This document shows positions 23,779 through 35,686 of a stretch of DNA of 64,000 bases, piece by piece (position 1 is the first letter of the stretch; the number at the start of each line of letters is the position of its first letter). The translations under genes were made by a program, and so were the position numbers. The notes beneath the pieces were generated by a model, which saw only the letters and a list, made by a program, of their open reading frames with translations, was not told the origin of the DNA and searched no databases. Source of the DNA: Prostheceraeus crozeri. Taxonomy: Eukaryota > Platyhelminthes > Polycladida > Euryleptidae. Where the stretch lies: the NCBI GenBank assembly GCA_907163375.1, contig CAJQUW010005273.1:124001-188000 (forward strand). The letters are read 5' to 3'.

Positions 23779-24054
23779 ATGGCAAATTCTTCTGAAGCCT
23801 TGAATATTTTCTACAAAATTTTCGAAGTTGTTGATGAATGGGACGAGGATGTGGGCAGTGACAATAAACCCAAAATCGCCAATGTCGAGGAGAAGAGTGG
23901 TAACAAAAGTGACATCACCCAAGTTGTATGGAGTGAGGGCGAGTTCACACCAAAGACGACGCGATTCAGAAGAGTGCCGGATGCTCCAAAGCGAGTGGTA
24001 TATTACAAGATTTATAATGACTTGAAACCAATCCCACTGAACTTTGATAAATAA
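23779..24054 (+). CDS. Small acidic protein, unknown
   Basis: A 91-residue frame from ATG 23779. I chose this ATG because the TATA box lies at 23720, so upstream codons would precede transcription. It begins MANSSEALNIFYKIFEVVDE, has an acidic middle (DEWDEDVGSDNKPK) and a basic end (TTRFRRVPDAPKRVVYYKI). No stop or frameshift. No family recognised. With the gene at 22839 it forms a pair of small plus-strand genes between the polymerase and the coiled-coil gene, a place where virus-like elements often carry early or accessory genes. Confidence 0.5.
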   Translation: MANSSEALNIFYKIFEVVDEWDEDVGSDNKPKIANVEEKSGNKSDITQVVWSEGEFTPKTTRFRRVPDAPKRVVYYKIYNDLKPIPLNFDK

Positions 24055-24609
24055 ATCTAAAGAACTCCATGTCTTTATTTTGCAATGCACTGATCTAGAA
24101 ATGGAAATAAAGGGAAGAATTTTGACATGGGGTTAATTGTATACATGGTTGTGAATATCATCACATTTATTATCGGTCTACTTTTCTATCAAAAGAGATC
24201 GTATCATTAGTAAAGATAGAGGATGTATATGTTTGCGTGTGGCGCCAGAGTGCCCTCCCATTTCATCCCTTCATCATTTAGCCTCAATGATAGAGGCAGT
24301 TCTTAAGAGAACTCATGATTCATTCTCAGATAACGTATGCAATGGAGAATTCAAAAAGTAACCTGCGGCAGATAGCTAAGACTCAACCGATTGGCGTTCA
24401 AAGTGCTACGTTGAGAACTGTGTCAAATGCCCAACATGAGTTGCCCCAGAGGTTTCGGTCTAAAATATGACACACTCCCTTGCCACACTTATCATCCGCT
24501 GTCTCAAGAGAGATCGCCCACCAACAGGAAGAATTATACCGAAATCCTCCTTAACATGCAACGTGTAAGTTGACTGATAGCAGATACAACTTTGTGATTT
24601 TATTTGTAT

Positions 24610-24680
24610 GATAGATTCAGTCAGACCGAAGTCTGTCCAGGGCAAACCACGTAGAGGTGCTATCATATTTTGCCCCATGG
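24610..24680 (-). repeat. Partial duplicate of coiled-coil gene C-terminus
   Basis: The 30 bases starting GATAGATTCAGTCAGACCG at 24610 recur at 26535, and both encode WTDFGLTES on the minus strand, in the contexts RGLPWTDFGLTES here and RGLLWTDFGLTES there. This copy sits in an open frame at 24460-24678 without the coiled-coil part. It is either a fragment of a paralogue or a partial duplication. Confidence 0.55.
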
Positions 24681-24726
24681 TGGTCTTTAAAAAGACCGCT
24701 GGTTCGTTCTCGGGAAATGAATAGAC

Positions 24727-24993
24727 TTAGGTTTGGCCGATTCCGTTGAGAGAGACTTGTAATCTCTCTATGTCAGTGGCATCGACCTCCTCTACTATAA
24801 GCTGACTGTTAGAGGACGGTACATACTCCGACTCTGTTGAATTGGCATCATCGTCAGTTGTTGATAAGCCAATTCGAGCAAGGTTGTTATAGACTCGCTC
24901 TCGCTCCTCCATCTCTAGAAACTCAATAAATAAATTTCTCGGTCTAAGCCGAGGCTTGTCAGGAGAGCTGACTGTCGTCTTAGGTGTTTTCAT
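24727..24993 (-). CDS. Small acidic protein, unknown; promoter split by Tc1
   Basis: An 88-residue frame from ATG 24993: MKTPKTTVSSPDKPRLRPRN, then IEFLEMEERERVYNNLARIG, then an acidic Ser/Glu tail. The ATG was preferred over the upstream TTG because that lies in transposon sequence. Only 10 bases upstream of the ATG (25003-25004) is the TA target of the Tc1 element; a minus-strand TATA box lies on the far side (26485-26492), 28 bases from the insertion. The transposon therefore separates the gene from its probable promoter by 1.45 kb. No family recognised. Confidence 0.5.
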   Translation of the reverse strand: MKTPKTTVSSPDKPRLRPRNLFIEFLEMEERERVYNNLARIGLSTTDDDANSTESEYVPSSNSQLIVEEVDATDIERLQVSLNGIGQT

Positions 24994-25004
24994 GATGGAG
25001 TATA

Positions 25005-26456
25005 CAGTCCCTTGCAAAAGTTTAGAATCAGAATTAATTAATTATTTTATCAGATTAAGTTCACACATTTTACCATTTTTAGACACAACGCTTTCCCGTT
25101 TGATCGAAGTGACTCAGCAAATCAGGATAGCTTCCTATGCCATTAACAGAAGAGACTTTCAGTCATCATAGTTGCTAAGTAACGGCATAGATATCTTTCA
25201 TGACACTATAATTCATCCATACACACACTGTCTGCATAGTTTCGAAACATTTGTTATCGTCGTCTCATCTGTTATGGGTAAACGCAACTCGGTTTCTCCT
25301 ACTATTCGTGCACAGGCATTTGTACTTTATGAGAATGATTTGACTCAACGAGAAATTGCTGAACAACTGAAGATCAGTCAAAAAGCTGTTCACGTCGCTA
25401 TCAAGAAGCATGAGTCGACAAATGGCAGATTCTGCGATGCACCGAGGTCTGGGAGGCCACGAGCCACAACGAAACGCGATGAAAGATATCTGAAATTAGC
25501 CGTGCAACGAAATCCTTCTGTTAGCCTCCCTGTATTGGTCCAAGGACTGAAAGCGACTGGTACAACCACAAGCACAAGTACTCTCAGTCGACGTCTTTCT
25601 AAGGAAATGGGCCTCAGAAGTTATCGCCCAGCACACAAACCGAGATTAACGGTGTCCATGGTTAAGAAGAGACTTGCCTTTGCGAGAAAGTATGCTCACT
25701 GGACTGCTGAACAGTGGGACACTGTGATGTGGACCGATGAGTGCTCCATCGAACAGTTTGGTTCCGGTCAGTTAGCAGTCCGTCGTCCGACTTCACAACG
25801 ATGCAACCCCAGATATGTGGTCCAAACAATGAAACACCCAGTCAAGCAAATGATTTGGGGCTCTATCAGCTCTCAAGGAAGAGGTGGTCTATTCTTCCTT
25901 CCTAAAGGGAAAACCATGAATGCGTCAACGTACCTCGATCTGTTGAAAGAGAAATTGAGTACACACATGACAATTCATTCCACAGGTATTCTAATGCATG
26001 ATGGTGCGCCTTGCCATCGAGCAAAAGTAGTCTCTCAGTGGCTTGATTCAGAAGATATCACGGTGCTGGAATGGCCCGGCAATTCACCTGATTGCAATCC
26101 AATAGAAAATGCATGGAACAAATTGAAGTCCGAAGTTGATGCCATGAAGCCTCGTTCTCTTGATCACTTGAAAGAATGCATCAAGCTTGCTTGGACGACG
26201 AAAATAACACCCGAATATTGTCGCCGACTCGTGCATTCCATGCCTTCCCGCTTGGCTTCAATTATTGAAGCAAGGGGACAACACACCAAATATTGATAAA
26301 GTGAGTGACAATTGACACTATCCTTCATAGACATCCTATTTTCTAGACAGTCTGGCATTTTAAATCAGGAAAATATTGAGACGCATTTGTTATAATTTGA
26401 ATAAAAGCCTTTTTTTGGAAAAATGGATTTTGATTCTAAACTTTTGGAAGGGACTG
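25005..26456 (+). mobile_element. Tc1-type transposon, apparently intact
   Basis: Ends CAGTCCCTTGCAAAAGTTTA and the mirrored TAAACTTTTGGAAGGGACTG, flanked by TA (25003-25004, 26457-26458). At 1452 bases with a full transposase frame it has the size and layout of a complete Tc1 element. The two ends differ slightly (TTGCAAAAG against TTCCAAAAG). Confidence 0.92.
25274..26296 (+). CDS. Tc1-type transposase, full length
   Basis: 340 residues from ATG 25274 (MGKRNSVSPTIRAQAFVLYE), the usual length for Tc1 transposases; the frame is open further upstream but that part is not family-like. A paired-type helix-turn-helix (LTQREIAEQLKISQKAVHVA) at about 25-45 is followed by the GRPR-type hook (SGRPRATTKR). 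The catalytic triad is visible: MWTDECS (Asp), ILMHDGAPCH (Asp) and SPDCNPIENAWNKLK (Glu), with 34 residues between the last two acidic residues as in DD34E. No stops or frameshifts, so the enzyme may be active or only recently silenced. It cuts and pastes the surrounding element into TA sites. Confidence 0.93.
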   Translation: MGKRNSVSPTIRAQAFVLYENDLTQREIAEQLKISQKAVHVAIKKHESTNGRFCDAPRSGRPRATTKRDERYLKLAVQRNPSVSLPVLVQGLKATGTTTSTSTLSRRLSKEMGLRSYRPAHKPRLTVSMVKKRLAFARKYAHWTAEQWDTVMWTDECSIEQFGSGQLAVRRPTSQRCNPRYVVQTMKHPVKQMIWGSISSQGRGGLFFLPKGKTMNASTYLDLLKEKLSTHMTIHSTGILMHDGAPCHRAKVVSQWLDSEDITVLEWPGNSPDCNPIENAWNKLKSEVDAMKPRSLDHLKECIKLAWTTKITPEYCRRLVHSMPSRLASIIEARGQHTKY

Positions 26457-26484
26457 TAGAATGAAAATGAAAGAGAGGCAATGG

Positions 26485-26492
26485 TTTATATA
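26485..26492 (-). promoter_or_regulatory. TATA box, minus strand
   Basis: TATATAAA on the minus strand, in GGGGTATATAAACC, 28 bases before the Tc1 insertion site. It would place transcription start almost exactly where the Tc1 landed and probably served the small gene at 24727-24993. Confidence 0.45.
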
Positions 26493-26528
26493 CCCCTCTG
26501 ATACAAAGACATGACTCAGTCTTTCGAA

Positions 26529-27571
26529 TTATGTGATAGATTCAGTCAGACCGAAGTCTGTCCAGAGCAAACCACGACGAGGTACTATCACTCTTGCTCC
26601 GTTAAGCTCGCCGGTGATGTCCATATTCATATGAAGACATCGGACTCCGTCGCCCTCGTAGCATTGCTGCGTCTGATTGGGGTCACTTGTGATGGTTGGG
26701 GCGTCGCACACATTATTTTTGAAGAGGGGAAGATGGACTTCATACACACTTCTTTTTCTACACTTCTCACGCTCATGCAATCGCTCCACTTCAGCCACCA
26801 ACCTCTTGTTCACATCCTTCACTTCCTCTGTTTCCTTCACCACGCTTCGCATCCGATCTATCTCATCATTCTTCCTCAACAAAGTCGCCTGCAGACTACT
26901 CACCAAACTTGCTTTCTTCATCAGCTCACTCCTTTCCGCCATCCACTCTTTCTCCTTGTGCCTAATACTTTCAACTCTTCTCTCGTCACCTTATACCCTT
27001 CAACCTTTGCAGTCAACTTCTCATTCCACATCACTGATACTTTATTCTTCTCCTCAACCGCCCTCAATCGATCCTTCATCCTTACATATTCATCCCTCGT
27101 GTTCCCTTCCTCCCTCCGAGGCGATGATGCCGCCAACGGCTTACACACTTCCTTTCCCTCATCCTTCCCCTTCTCCTCAAGATCACTAATGTTCCCAAAC
27201 AATTCCTCCAATACGTCATCCAAATCAACATCAACATCAGGCTTCTTGATGTCCCCTCTCAACTCCACTTCTTCCCAGAGTCGCCACTGCCACTCTTACC
27301 TCTTCCATATCTAACAAAACTCCCTCAAACCACGACTTAAACCCCTGCATACTGATATTGCCACTAGGGCACTGGCTATGGTTCCTAATGAACTCTACAT
27401 CACTCCCTCCTCACATACTACCCTATGATGCACACACACCCTCAACAACACTTTCCTCACATGCTCGCCCACCGTCCCCTCTTTGATGTGCTTTTTGAGC
27501 TCGCTGCCTCTGGCAATACGGCCACAGTTACATTTGCCGATAAGCATCCTTGCGTTTATCATTTTGGTCAT
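26529..27571 (-). pseudogene. Coiled-coil protein gene, unknown (frameshifted)
   Basis: Read from ATG 27571: an N-terminal Cys-bearing part (MLIGKCNCGRIARGSELKKH), a break near 27400, then 26921-27268 with an acidic helix (DLDDVLEELFGNISDLEEKG) and charged repeats, a frameshift near 26935, then 26529-26942 with SSLQATLLRKNDEIDRMRSV and ELNGARVIVPRRG, ending WTDFGLTESIT. The middle 150 residues have heptad-like charged and leucine spacing typical of a coiled coil. The C-terminal motif recurs at 24610-24680. Three frames are needed, so it is decayed. No known family; structural or DNA-packaging role possible but unproven. Confidence 0.45.
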
Positions 27572-28804
27572 AGTGACGATTCTGTAAAGATAGAGTAAAA
27601 ATTTGACAGCAAGTGTTTATAGGATACTACTTGCTGATATGCATTGAAAGACTAAGTCCAAAAACATTTGATAGCAGTCGTCTAGGCGTTATATGAATCC
27701 GTTACAGGCATTACTCAGAGGGGATGTTATCCCAGCTCCAAGGCCTCGACCCACAAATCCAACCTCGGGCGGCCAGAGCGTGCGTCATGTCACTGTGTTG
27801 GCATCCGGGCCTCGATTTTGACATGAAAACCGGTGGAGTTAATTTACAAGAGGAAACGTCCTAGGTCGCAGAGACTCATAAACGACTGCTTTTTATTCAA
27901 AAACTTTAATCATCATCATTAAATACGAATTTGAATTTTTCAGTATTTTAGTACTACTCATAAAACGTCTCTAAGTAGTCTGTCACCGACAGCACATCAT
28001 GAGCTGTCAAACGTTTTTTGAATCAAGTCTAAAGCACTTGTAGAAGCAAGGCTATAGCCGTTTGAAGATTTCGGCCTACTATCATCAAATGGTCAGTCAT
28101 GCTATACTGACTAACCTATAAGTCTGACTCCTTAGCTGACATCAGCAATGAAAAGTCAGAAGTCTGATATCGGACCTCAAGAGAAACGACTTACCTGTAG
28201 TCAGTTTCTCAACTTAGTGAGATTCCTCTCCCGAACTCGTACTTATATATCCTGTGAATATGCAATCGATAAGGGGGGTCAGACATTGGTTATCCAAAAT
28301 TTGACGCTGAATCCAAATCTGGTCTTAGTTTTCTCGTCCGATGCTTCGTTCAGCCGCTGGAGTCCAAAACACAAAACTCAACCTCTGACGGCAATCTCAC
28401 ATGGCCAAAATTCTCAATGTCACTCTCAAGCCTCAGCAATGAAAGATAGGGCCAAACTGTGCTTTCTAATGAATTTGTGGCACTCTTAGCTTTCAAACGA
28501 GCTATTGCACGACTCTCTACCATTTCTGGAACCAAAGTTGGAAGATCGCTGCCGACGGGGGGGGGTTGAAGTTCTTCATTTTTAGCCCTATGACGCTGGA
28601 AACAAGTCCCCTAGACCCAAAATTGGCCAAAAAGTCCAAATCCGCTGTCCATTTTCACGTACAAGGCTTCGTTTCGCCGCTACAGCCACTTTCTCACTCA
28701 AAAACACACCTAAACGAAACCTACACCCAAGAAACACAACATGTCAACCCAGAATTTCATCAGGAAACCAAATCTAAACACAAAATAAACCTACAACTAT
28801 CCCT
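27572..28804. other. No recognisable gene
   Basis: About 1.2 kb between the coiled-coil gene and the right arm. Open frames at 28148 and 28566 have atypical composition and no motif I recognise. A run of nine G lies at about 28558-28566. This may be decayed Polinton A end sequence. Confidence 0.3.
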
Positions 28805-28805
28805 A

Positions 28806-31800
28806 CCCTAGTCGCCCGTCCATGGATATTTATGGATGATTTCATGCATGTATCAGAGATCAATCATGCATGGGAATGCATGAATATTATCCATGATCCA
28901 TTGAGTATCAATGATTTATCAATCTGACATTTGATGTTGCTCAAAAAATCATGCAGGATTTTACGATGCACTTGATGAAGTTGACCATGGTCCCCAGGAA
29001 TGTGGAGTGCGCTTTTAAACAGCACGATCGATACAGAATTGAATTCTCCAACTGAGTGTGGAATAGACCAGTTCGTGTTAGAAATATGCAATGATTCATT
29101 GCACTTGCCGACTGGGGTGCTCGTAATCACAAATGGGTTCTTCACATATATTTCTATTCAATTCATTTCTGGATTGATCATGCGGTTCAAAAAATGAATT
29201 TCACCAACCTGACGCGCCATTACGTTTTCATCAATTGCATGGTAAATCATATCTGATTTGCATGCTAGAACTACCTGAAATTCACATATTAAGGAAATAA
29301 TACATAGCTCATTATGGTATGAATAGATTTTATCTATAACAAAAAAACAATTAATCAGTGTAAACATTGAGGCTAAAAAACATAACGAAAAAAGTTCACT
29401 TCATATAACAAACTTGTTCGCTAGTCTTTCTCTTTACAAACATTGAGATTCTTCTGAAATTGGATAATAAAAGCTAAATTAAGTTGCATAAAAGAAAAAC
29501 AGAACAAACCTTCAAAAGAGTCAATTCAAAAAATTAAAATTGACTTGTTTTACATACTTTTATCGCAGGCACAGCTGCAGCAGCCAATTCAAAGTTCTGG
29601 GATTTACTCTAACAAAATTTGTAACTCAATTAAAAACAGAATTAAATTCAGTATCCAACAGAAAAATTACATCTAATTTGCCTTTAAGAGACCTGTTAGC
29701 TGGCCTCTAGGATTCTATGAACTGGAATTACACACGGAAATGATAGATACGCTAAGACACATGCGTGTATTATGAAGTTGATATAATCTCACTGTATAAT
29801 CCATGCTATAGTGGGTCTAATATATATGAAATGCAATACATTCATAGACGACAAATTCACGAAGCATTCACGATAATCATGGTGACATAACGTTAGGACA
29901 TTGCAAGACTTGAAAAATGCATAAACACGATTGATGTAATGATTATCAGTAAGTCATCGGTATAATTTGGCATCATAAACAGCCACTGACACTTCAAGGG
30001 GCCATATATTTATAGTAATAAAACGATAACCACGTTTGATGTCGAAGATTCTGACACACAAGTATGACATGCATAAACTCAATGGATTCCAAAAACAAAA
30101 AGATTATTTCACAGTATTCATCCCATACAATTCGCACGAAATATTGAAAGATCAACCATAGATAATCAATCCAATTGCACACATTGACGCAGTGATCAGC
30201 AGCGAGTACCGAAAGTTATAGAGGACAAAGGAAGTAAAGCATCAAATGAGGAGATCACCACGTGCATTAACCACCTGCAAAGAAACAAAAATTACATGTT
30301 ATTTTAAAACCATTGTAGGGGCTGTTTGCAATTGACGTCAAATAGGAGGGGGAGGGCTTACTCAAAATTGACATTTGATGATTGACTTTTACTGATTAAG
30401 TCACCTTTTATGAATACATGATAGCAACTGTATACCAGGTTTTCCAAAAATTCACACTTGTCTCTTTCAAATTTCGGGACACGCGCGGATCATTAGACAG
30501 ATTCTTTATTGATTTAAGATGACCAAATTGTAGCTGAATAGAATATCATTTTCAAATAATCATTTAATTGTTCCTCATAAACCGCCTATAAAAAATCGAA
30601 AATAGCCGATGCTGTTTGTGTTGAAAACATATTCTCAAATTTTCGTCGTCCCCTGACGCGGTCTGAGACAGACGAAAGTTTGGGAATATATTTTCAACAG
30701 CATCGGCAATTTTCGATTACTTAAAGTGATCATTTATTTCCATTCTTCTTTCTAGTTCATTACATAATCACGTGCTTTATATCTATCAATATTCGATAAA
30801 CTCCTTTTATATCATCTACATCGTACACTAAATGATGAAAGTCATGTAACGACTTAGAATTTCTGAGCTGCAGAGAAAAGAGAATGACCTAGTCCCATTT
30901 TCAAACAGCCACAAATTTTGAAAATGATTCCTCTTTTAATGATTCATACTTTAATATACAAGTAGAGAATGAGCTGCCAAACTCAGAAGCACCAATTATA
31001 GCTTTCAATGAAATTGGAAAAACATGTGTATCCGGGAAAACGACCACCTTCAACGTCAATCCACACGAAAATGCCTGTTAAATGATCATAATAATTGCAA
31101 CTTACCAGGAATAATGAGACCACTTTAAATGAGCTGCAGAAAAGCCCGAAACATCCCATGGAATTGAGAGAATACGTGTAATGGGAAAACAATTCCATCT
31201 ACAAAGAAGGGATTAAGTATACTGATCAATATAATAGCTTTACATTTACAGAACAACTATTACACAATTAAATCAAAAATTCCAATGAAAAAAATGCATG
31301 CACTTAAGTTTTCACTTTTATCTATAGATCAGTGGTCGGGCCAGAGATTTTTCCATTTTTTCGCCGCTCTACAAAATTTTCGCAGGCCCACTAATACCAG
31401 CAAATTATAGTATCATATTTCATGATTATGAAGAGTAAAACACCGCTCTTATCAAAACTTGACCAACGCCCAATATCTGTCGGGACAAACTGATTTTTTA
31501 AAATGTCTTGTGCAATCTCCGCAAGTAAGAGCTTTCTTGTAATAAGCCAGATTTTTCGAAAGTAACTACGTTCCGTCAGTGATGACTCACAAAAGATTTT
31601 TCGCAAATATCTGATTTCAGAAACTTGCTACTACTGCCATCTACTGTTTCTTAGGAGCCATTTTGTTGATACTTAACTACCTAAATTATAAAACTGGCAT
31701 TTTGTTACCGAATCCATCTTATCAGCTAGTACATACATGTGCATGTAGCAAATATAGTCAAAAGTCACTAACCTTACAACTAAACCACCAACAAAAATTT

Positions 31801-34800
31801 TACAACAACAATTCTTGTTATTACATGTCATTTAAGACATGATCCGTTCCAGTTGATAACAGGCGCTGACAGGAAGGTCACAACAAAAGGAAATAAACCA
31901 ATCAGCAATTGACAGAAAGCAGAAGTTTTCATCAAAAGAAAACAAGTAATAATTACGGATCGAAAGAGAAAAAGGGGATGATGCAGAAATTCAGCAGTGT
32001 GGAAATCTTAACTTGTAAAGATGCAACAATCATATACATGAAAACATTGAGCATGATGTCTCTGAGTATGATCAAGTATGATGTTCTCTTTCCATTGACT
32101 CCTCCTGCTCCTCACGCTGCTGTCTTGCTTGGTTTTCCATCAATATTGCACTGATATTTTCCATCAATTCTCTCCGTCTCGGAATGCATCGAGTTTGAGG
32201 GTATAGGTCCACCCCAAGTTTCCCGGCACCTGGAGGAACTGAAGTCAATCAGTGGCGGCGACTGCACAAGCAACAAAATTTTTGCATCTGTTTGCAGGAA
32301 ATTGCAGGAATAATTGGTAGTCGCATTAATCTGATGATCACATTATTTCTGCAACAGACGAAGGTCTTAGACCAAAAACTTGTGTGCCAATGAATCTATT
32401 CGAGCAGAACAAAATGTGCTTTCCTGCAGTATTATCAACTCCGGCTCGATAGTTCTACATCATAGTAATGTTTTCCATTCCCTCGTGTGTTTCTTTTTGT
32501 CCGATGCCTCTACCTTTTATCTCTTAGTGCTCTGAAGCATCGAATTTATTGTCACAAAATTATTTTCCTTTTTTTGCTGTAACTGTTTTCCACTTTTTTT
32601 GATGGTGATCTGTCCTCTTGTTCTTTAAAGCAAGCCTTGGAATGCCGCTTGGCCAACGACACTTTTTTACGAAGACTGTCTGTGGTTGGCAACGTGTGGC
32701 AGAACCATAGAAATTGACAACAATAAACAGACAACTAAAAAGATAAAATTGCTGGCTTCTGATAAACAGTTTATTTCTATGGGCAGAACTGATTGTCGGC
32801 AGCTAGGTCAACGCTCACACACTGTTGATCCAAAACAGATGTCTCGAGATTCGGACATTTCAGTTTTATGGACTTTGCATCATTTAAGAGAAAATTCCAT
32901 AACAGTCTATTTTCCAGGGTCAGCTATGAAATTTTCTGCCTATCTGGTATAAAATGGGGTACATTTTTTGCAGCATCCACGTCTTTAGAATGAGCTTTCA
33001 AATTTTCTGAATAGAAGGTAAGAACCGTTTGTAAGATGAGAGTACATTCATTTAACATCACTCATCGCTTGATTTGATCTTTTCGGGTGATCTTAAAAAC
33101 CACCAGCTGTTCGAGGATACTTTGGACAACTTAATGGCAATGCAACTGATAACACAAGGCTAGACATTGTGTTTTCTGCATCCATCAGAGCCGTTGCATC
33201 GTTAGCTGAATATCAAAGATATGAGTAAATCGTTTAGGAAGTGTGGAGCGCTTCAAATGACTCCAGTTGCGTTCAGAAGTTCAGGCATCGAGCGAGTGTA
33301 CAAAATGAATTTCAATGCATATATCCGACAACAATACTCATATTAATTTGAATTTTATTTGTTTTGTCTATACATCAATTGAAAAATGATTTGAAATCAA
33401 GTCGCTTATCATTCTTCTATAGAACTATCGGCAACTTCTTAAACATGGGTTTGACAGCTTCGTATGCGGTTACAACATCCACAGTAACTCAGTAGATGCT
33501 CGGAACTACTGCTGCAATTCTTTTATTTTACTGAACCTGTTACAAGATGTAAGACGCTGTGAATAATATGAAGCTTTAACTAAATGATAACGTAATGAAT
33601 AACATGCTAATTAGTTATTATTAGTTTGCCTTTTCCATCCTGTAGACCAGTGTTTATTCTATAAGACAACATAGGTTCATTTAAATGTAAGAATTACAAA
33701 GTTCAATTTTTCGCAGGACCAAGTCAATTTTTTTCGCAGCGAGTTCATTTTTTTAAACATTTTCGCAGATTTTCGCAGCTGGCCCGACCACTGCTATAGA
33801 TCTGCCATTTAATATTACGTGCAATTATATACAGATTAAGATAACATTAAGATACATAACGAAATTATCAACCGACCTTTTGATATGGCATATTTGAATT
33901 AGTTAGCATTGCTCAGTTAAAATCATTTGATATTAACCGGACTGTTCAAGGTCAACGACATACGGTAGTCTAGTCATGTCAAGTTTTGATAATGCCATGA
34001 ATTTGGAATACATGCACATGTACTCGCTACGCAAATACATTTTGGTTTGATCAGTCTGAAATTGACAGATATTCTCATCTGGTACAGAAAGAAGGCAAAA
34101 TATAAAAAGAAGTAGGCCTACATGTAAATAATATCAGGATATCTGTTGAAAACTGTACATACGTGTGTATTTAACGAAAATCAAAAAACAATTAAAAAAA
34201 TAGCCTAAATCTACTAGTGCAAAAAGTCTAAACATAACAACTCCTTAATTACATCTCTACACAAATTTGCATCATCTTCTTACTTAATATGGGCCTATAA
34301 AAGCAATGAGTAGGCTTTTGAACAAGATGCCAACAAGACGGCCTCAATCATTACAACAATCCTTCACTCGTTCACAATCAAGTCAATGTCATCATCTATA
34401 GAGCTAACTGAACTGTTACAATCTTCACAACACGGGGTGTGAAAGACGGTTTCTCAGTTTTGTGTGTGTCGGTGCGTATAAGCTGAATACTCGCTCCGTA
34501 CCAGCACTGGATGGAGGGCAACTGTGGACAGCAGCTGCAAGCTCAGCAAATTTCCACAAAGAAGTTTTCATCCGCATTTTTTTGGACGAACCGCCAAACT
34601 TGACGGCTTACATATTTTTGATTTCACTTGAAAAAACAGGTGATATGAAAGATATGCAAGACAATAAATCAGTTATCGTCCGCTAAGCTCCTTTATCCTT
34701 TTACCGACGACAAGCAGATTTAGATGTTACCTGACTTCTGACTGCACCCTGATAAAAAATTGTCTTCAAGAAAGAAACCTTCACCGAGCGCAAACATCAC

Positions 34801-35686
34801 TGATAAACAGTGGCAATGAAAAATTAATTTCAAATAATTGCTAGGGATTTGCTACAATTAGGTGCAATTAATTAATTTCTCAATTGACGAAATTAAGCTG
34901 ACAATCCTTCTACAATCATTTGCAAATAAGAATGACCAATAAATTCACTATGACTGAGATACTTCTTAGTTGTCTAAACTAATTTAGAGACGCATATGAA
35001 GACCAAAGATCTGTTATAGTGCCCGCTACTTTTGATAAGTGATCCTTAGATAACTTCGTTATAAATTAGTTCTGAGCTGCCAACGACTGTAAGTCGTCGT
35101 GCGAGGATTTCATAGAAGACTTAATTGGTTGTAGTCAAAGTAAAAGCAATTAAATAGACAATTACAATGTGTGGTACCAAATAGTCACCACAGAATTCTG
35201 TTAACTACTGGTTGAATATGTGACAGTGAATTCATAGTCTTGGGAGCAAGGGCTGGTTCAACGCGGTATTGAAATCTTATCAATTTAAAATTTTTGAGTG
35301 ATGAATATGTTTAAAATGTTTTCATCAAAATATTACTGAATTCCAGTTATTGTATTACACATTACTGCATCAAGTTATTGATTATTATTGAATTCTAGCG
35401 AGGTGATGATAATCCAGTCAACCAGTGGCTGTGACTGTACACTCCTCCCCCAAACTAAGTAGATACCGGTAGTACATGATTGTCATAACAGAGAACCCAT
35501 ATATTGTGACACAAATTACATGATGACTTACATGGCACAATCCACATACTGAGGAATGGTTCAAAATGCATTCACTTTGACAATAAGTAGGAAGTATAAA
35601 ATAGATATTCAACAAATAGAAGCAGACATAATTATAATAATGTATTGCATGCAAACACAATTCAAAAAAATATTAAGAATGCAACA
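28806..35686. repeat. Right arm of the giant inverted repeat
   Basis: Reverse complement of 1140-5973, about 4.4 kb once the 2464-base hAT insertion and its 8-bp duplication are set aside. Matches start at CCCTAGTCGCCC (28806) and end at GCAACA (35686). As in the left arm, the ORFs are short and unlike known proteins. One extra block of about 310 bases and a small palindrome distinguish the left arm. Confidence 0.85.
31330..33793. mobile_element. hAT element in right arm only
   Basis: Perfect 15-base ends CAGTGGTCGGGCCAG / CTGGCCCGACCACTG with an 8-bp duplication CTATAGAT (31322-31329, 33794-33801). The left arm shows the uninterrupted target at about 3345, proving the insertion. Subterminal TTTTCGCAG repeats occur near both ends (31377-31385; 33711, 33732, 33764, 33773). 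The 2.46-kb interior has basic ORFs (32552-32734; 32686-32952) but no clear hAT transposase; it is either non-autonomous or too decayed to read. Confidence 0.92.

Larger units (their letters stand above)
5974..28804. mobile_element. Polinton A: truncated, decayed Maverick/Polinton element
   Basis: The block between the arms holds capsid C-terminus, adenain-like protease, two penton-like genes and a zinc-finger polymerase B, the core gene set of Maverick/Polinton elements. No integrase or packaging ATPase was found, and no Polinton terminal repeats, so both ends are missing. Reading from the left: capsid and protease (+), TBP-like and two PC4-like ORFs (-), penton-like pair (+), polymerase (-), two small genes (+), a small gene and a coiled-coil gene (-). 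At least four later transposons interrupt it. Many genes carry frameshifts or stops, so the element is old. Confidence 0.8.

Noticed and set aside
26511..27314. 267-codon plus-strand ORF over the coiled-coil gene
   Set aside because: Composition (Ser/Phe/His/Leu runs) is that of an antisense shadow of a Lys/Glu-rich coiled coil on the minus strand.
1140..35686. Arms as the terminal repeats of Polinton A
   Set aside because: No AG...CT ends or 6-bp duplication at 1140/35686, and the inner edge truncates the capsid gene.
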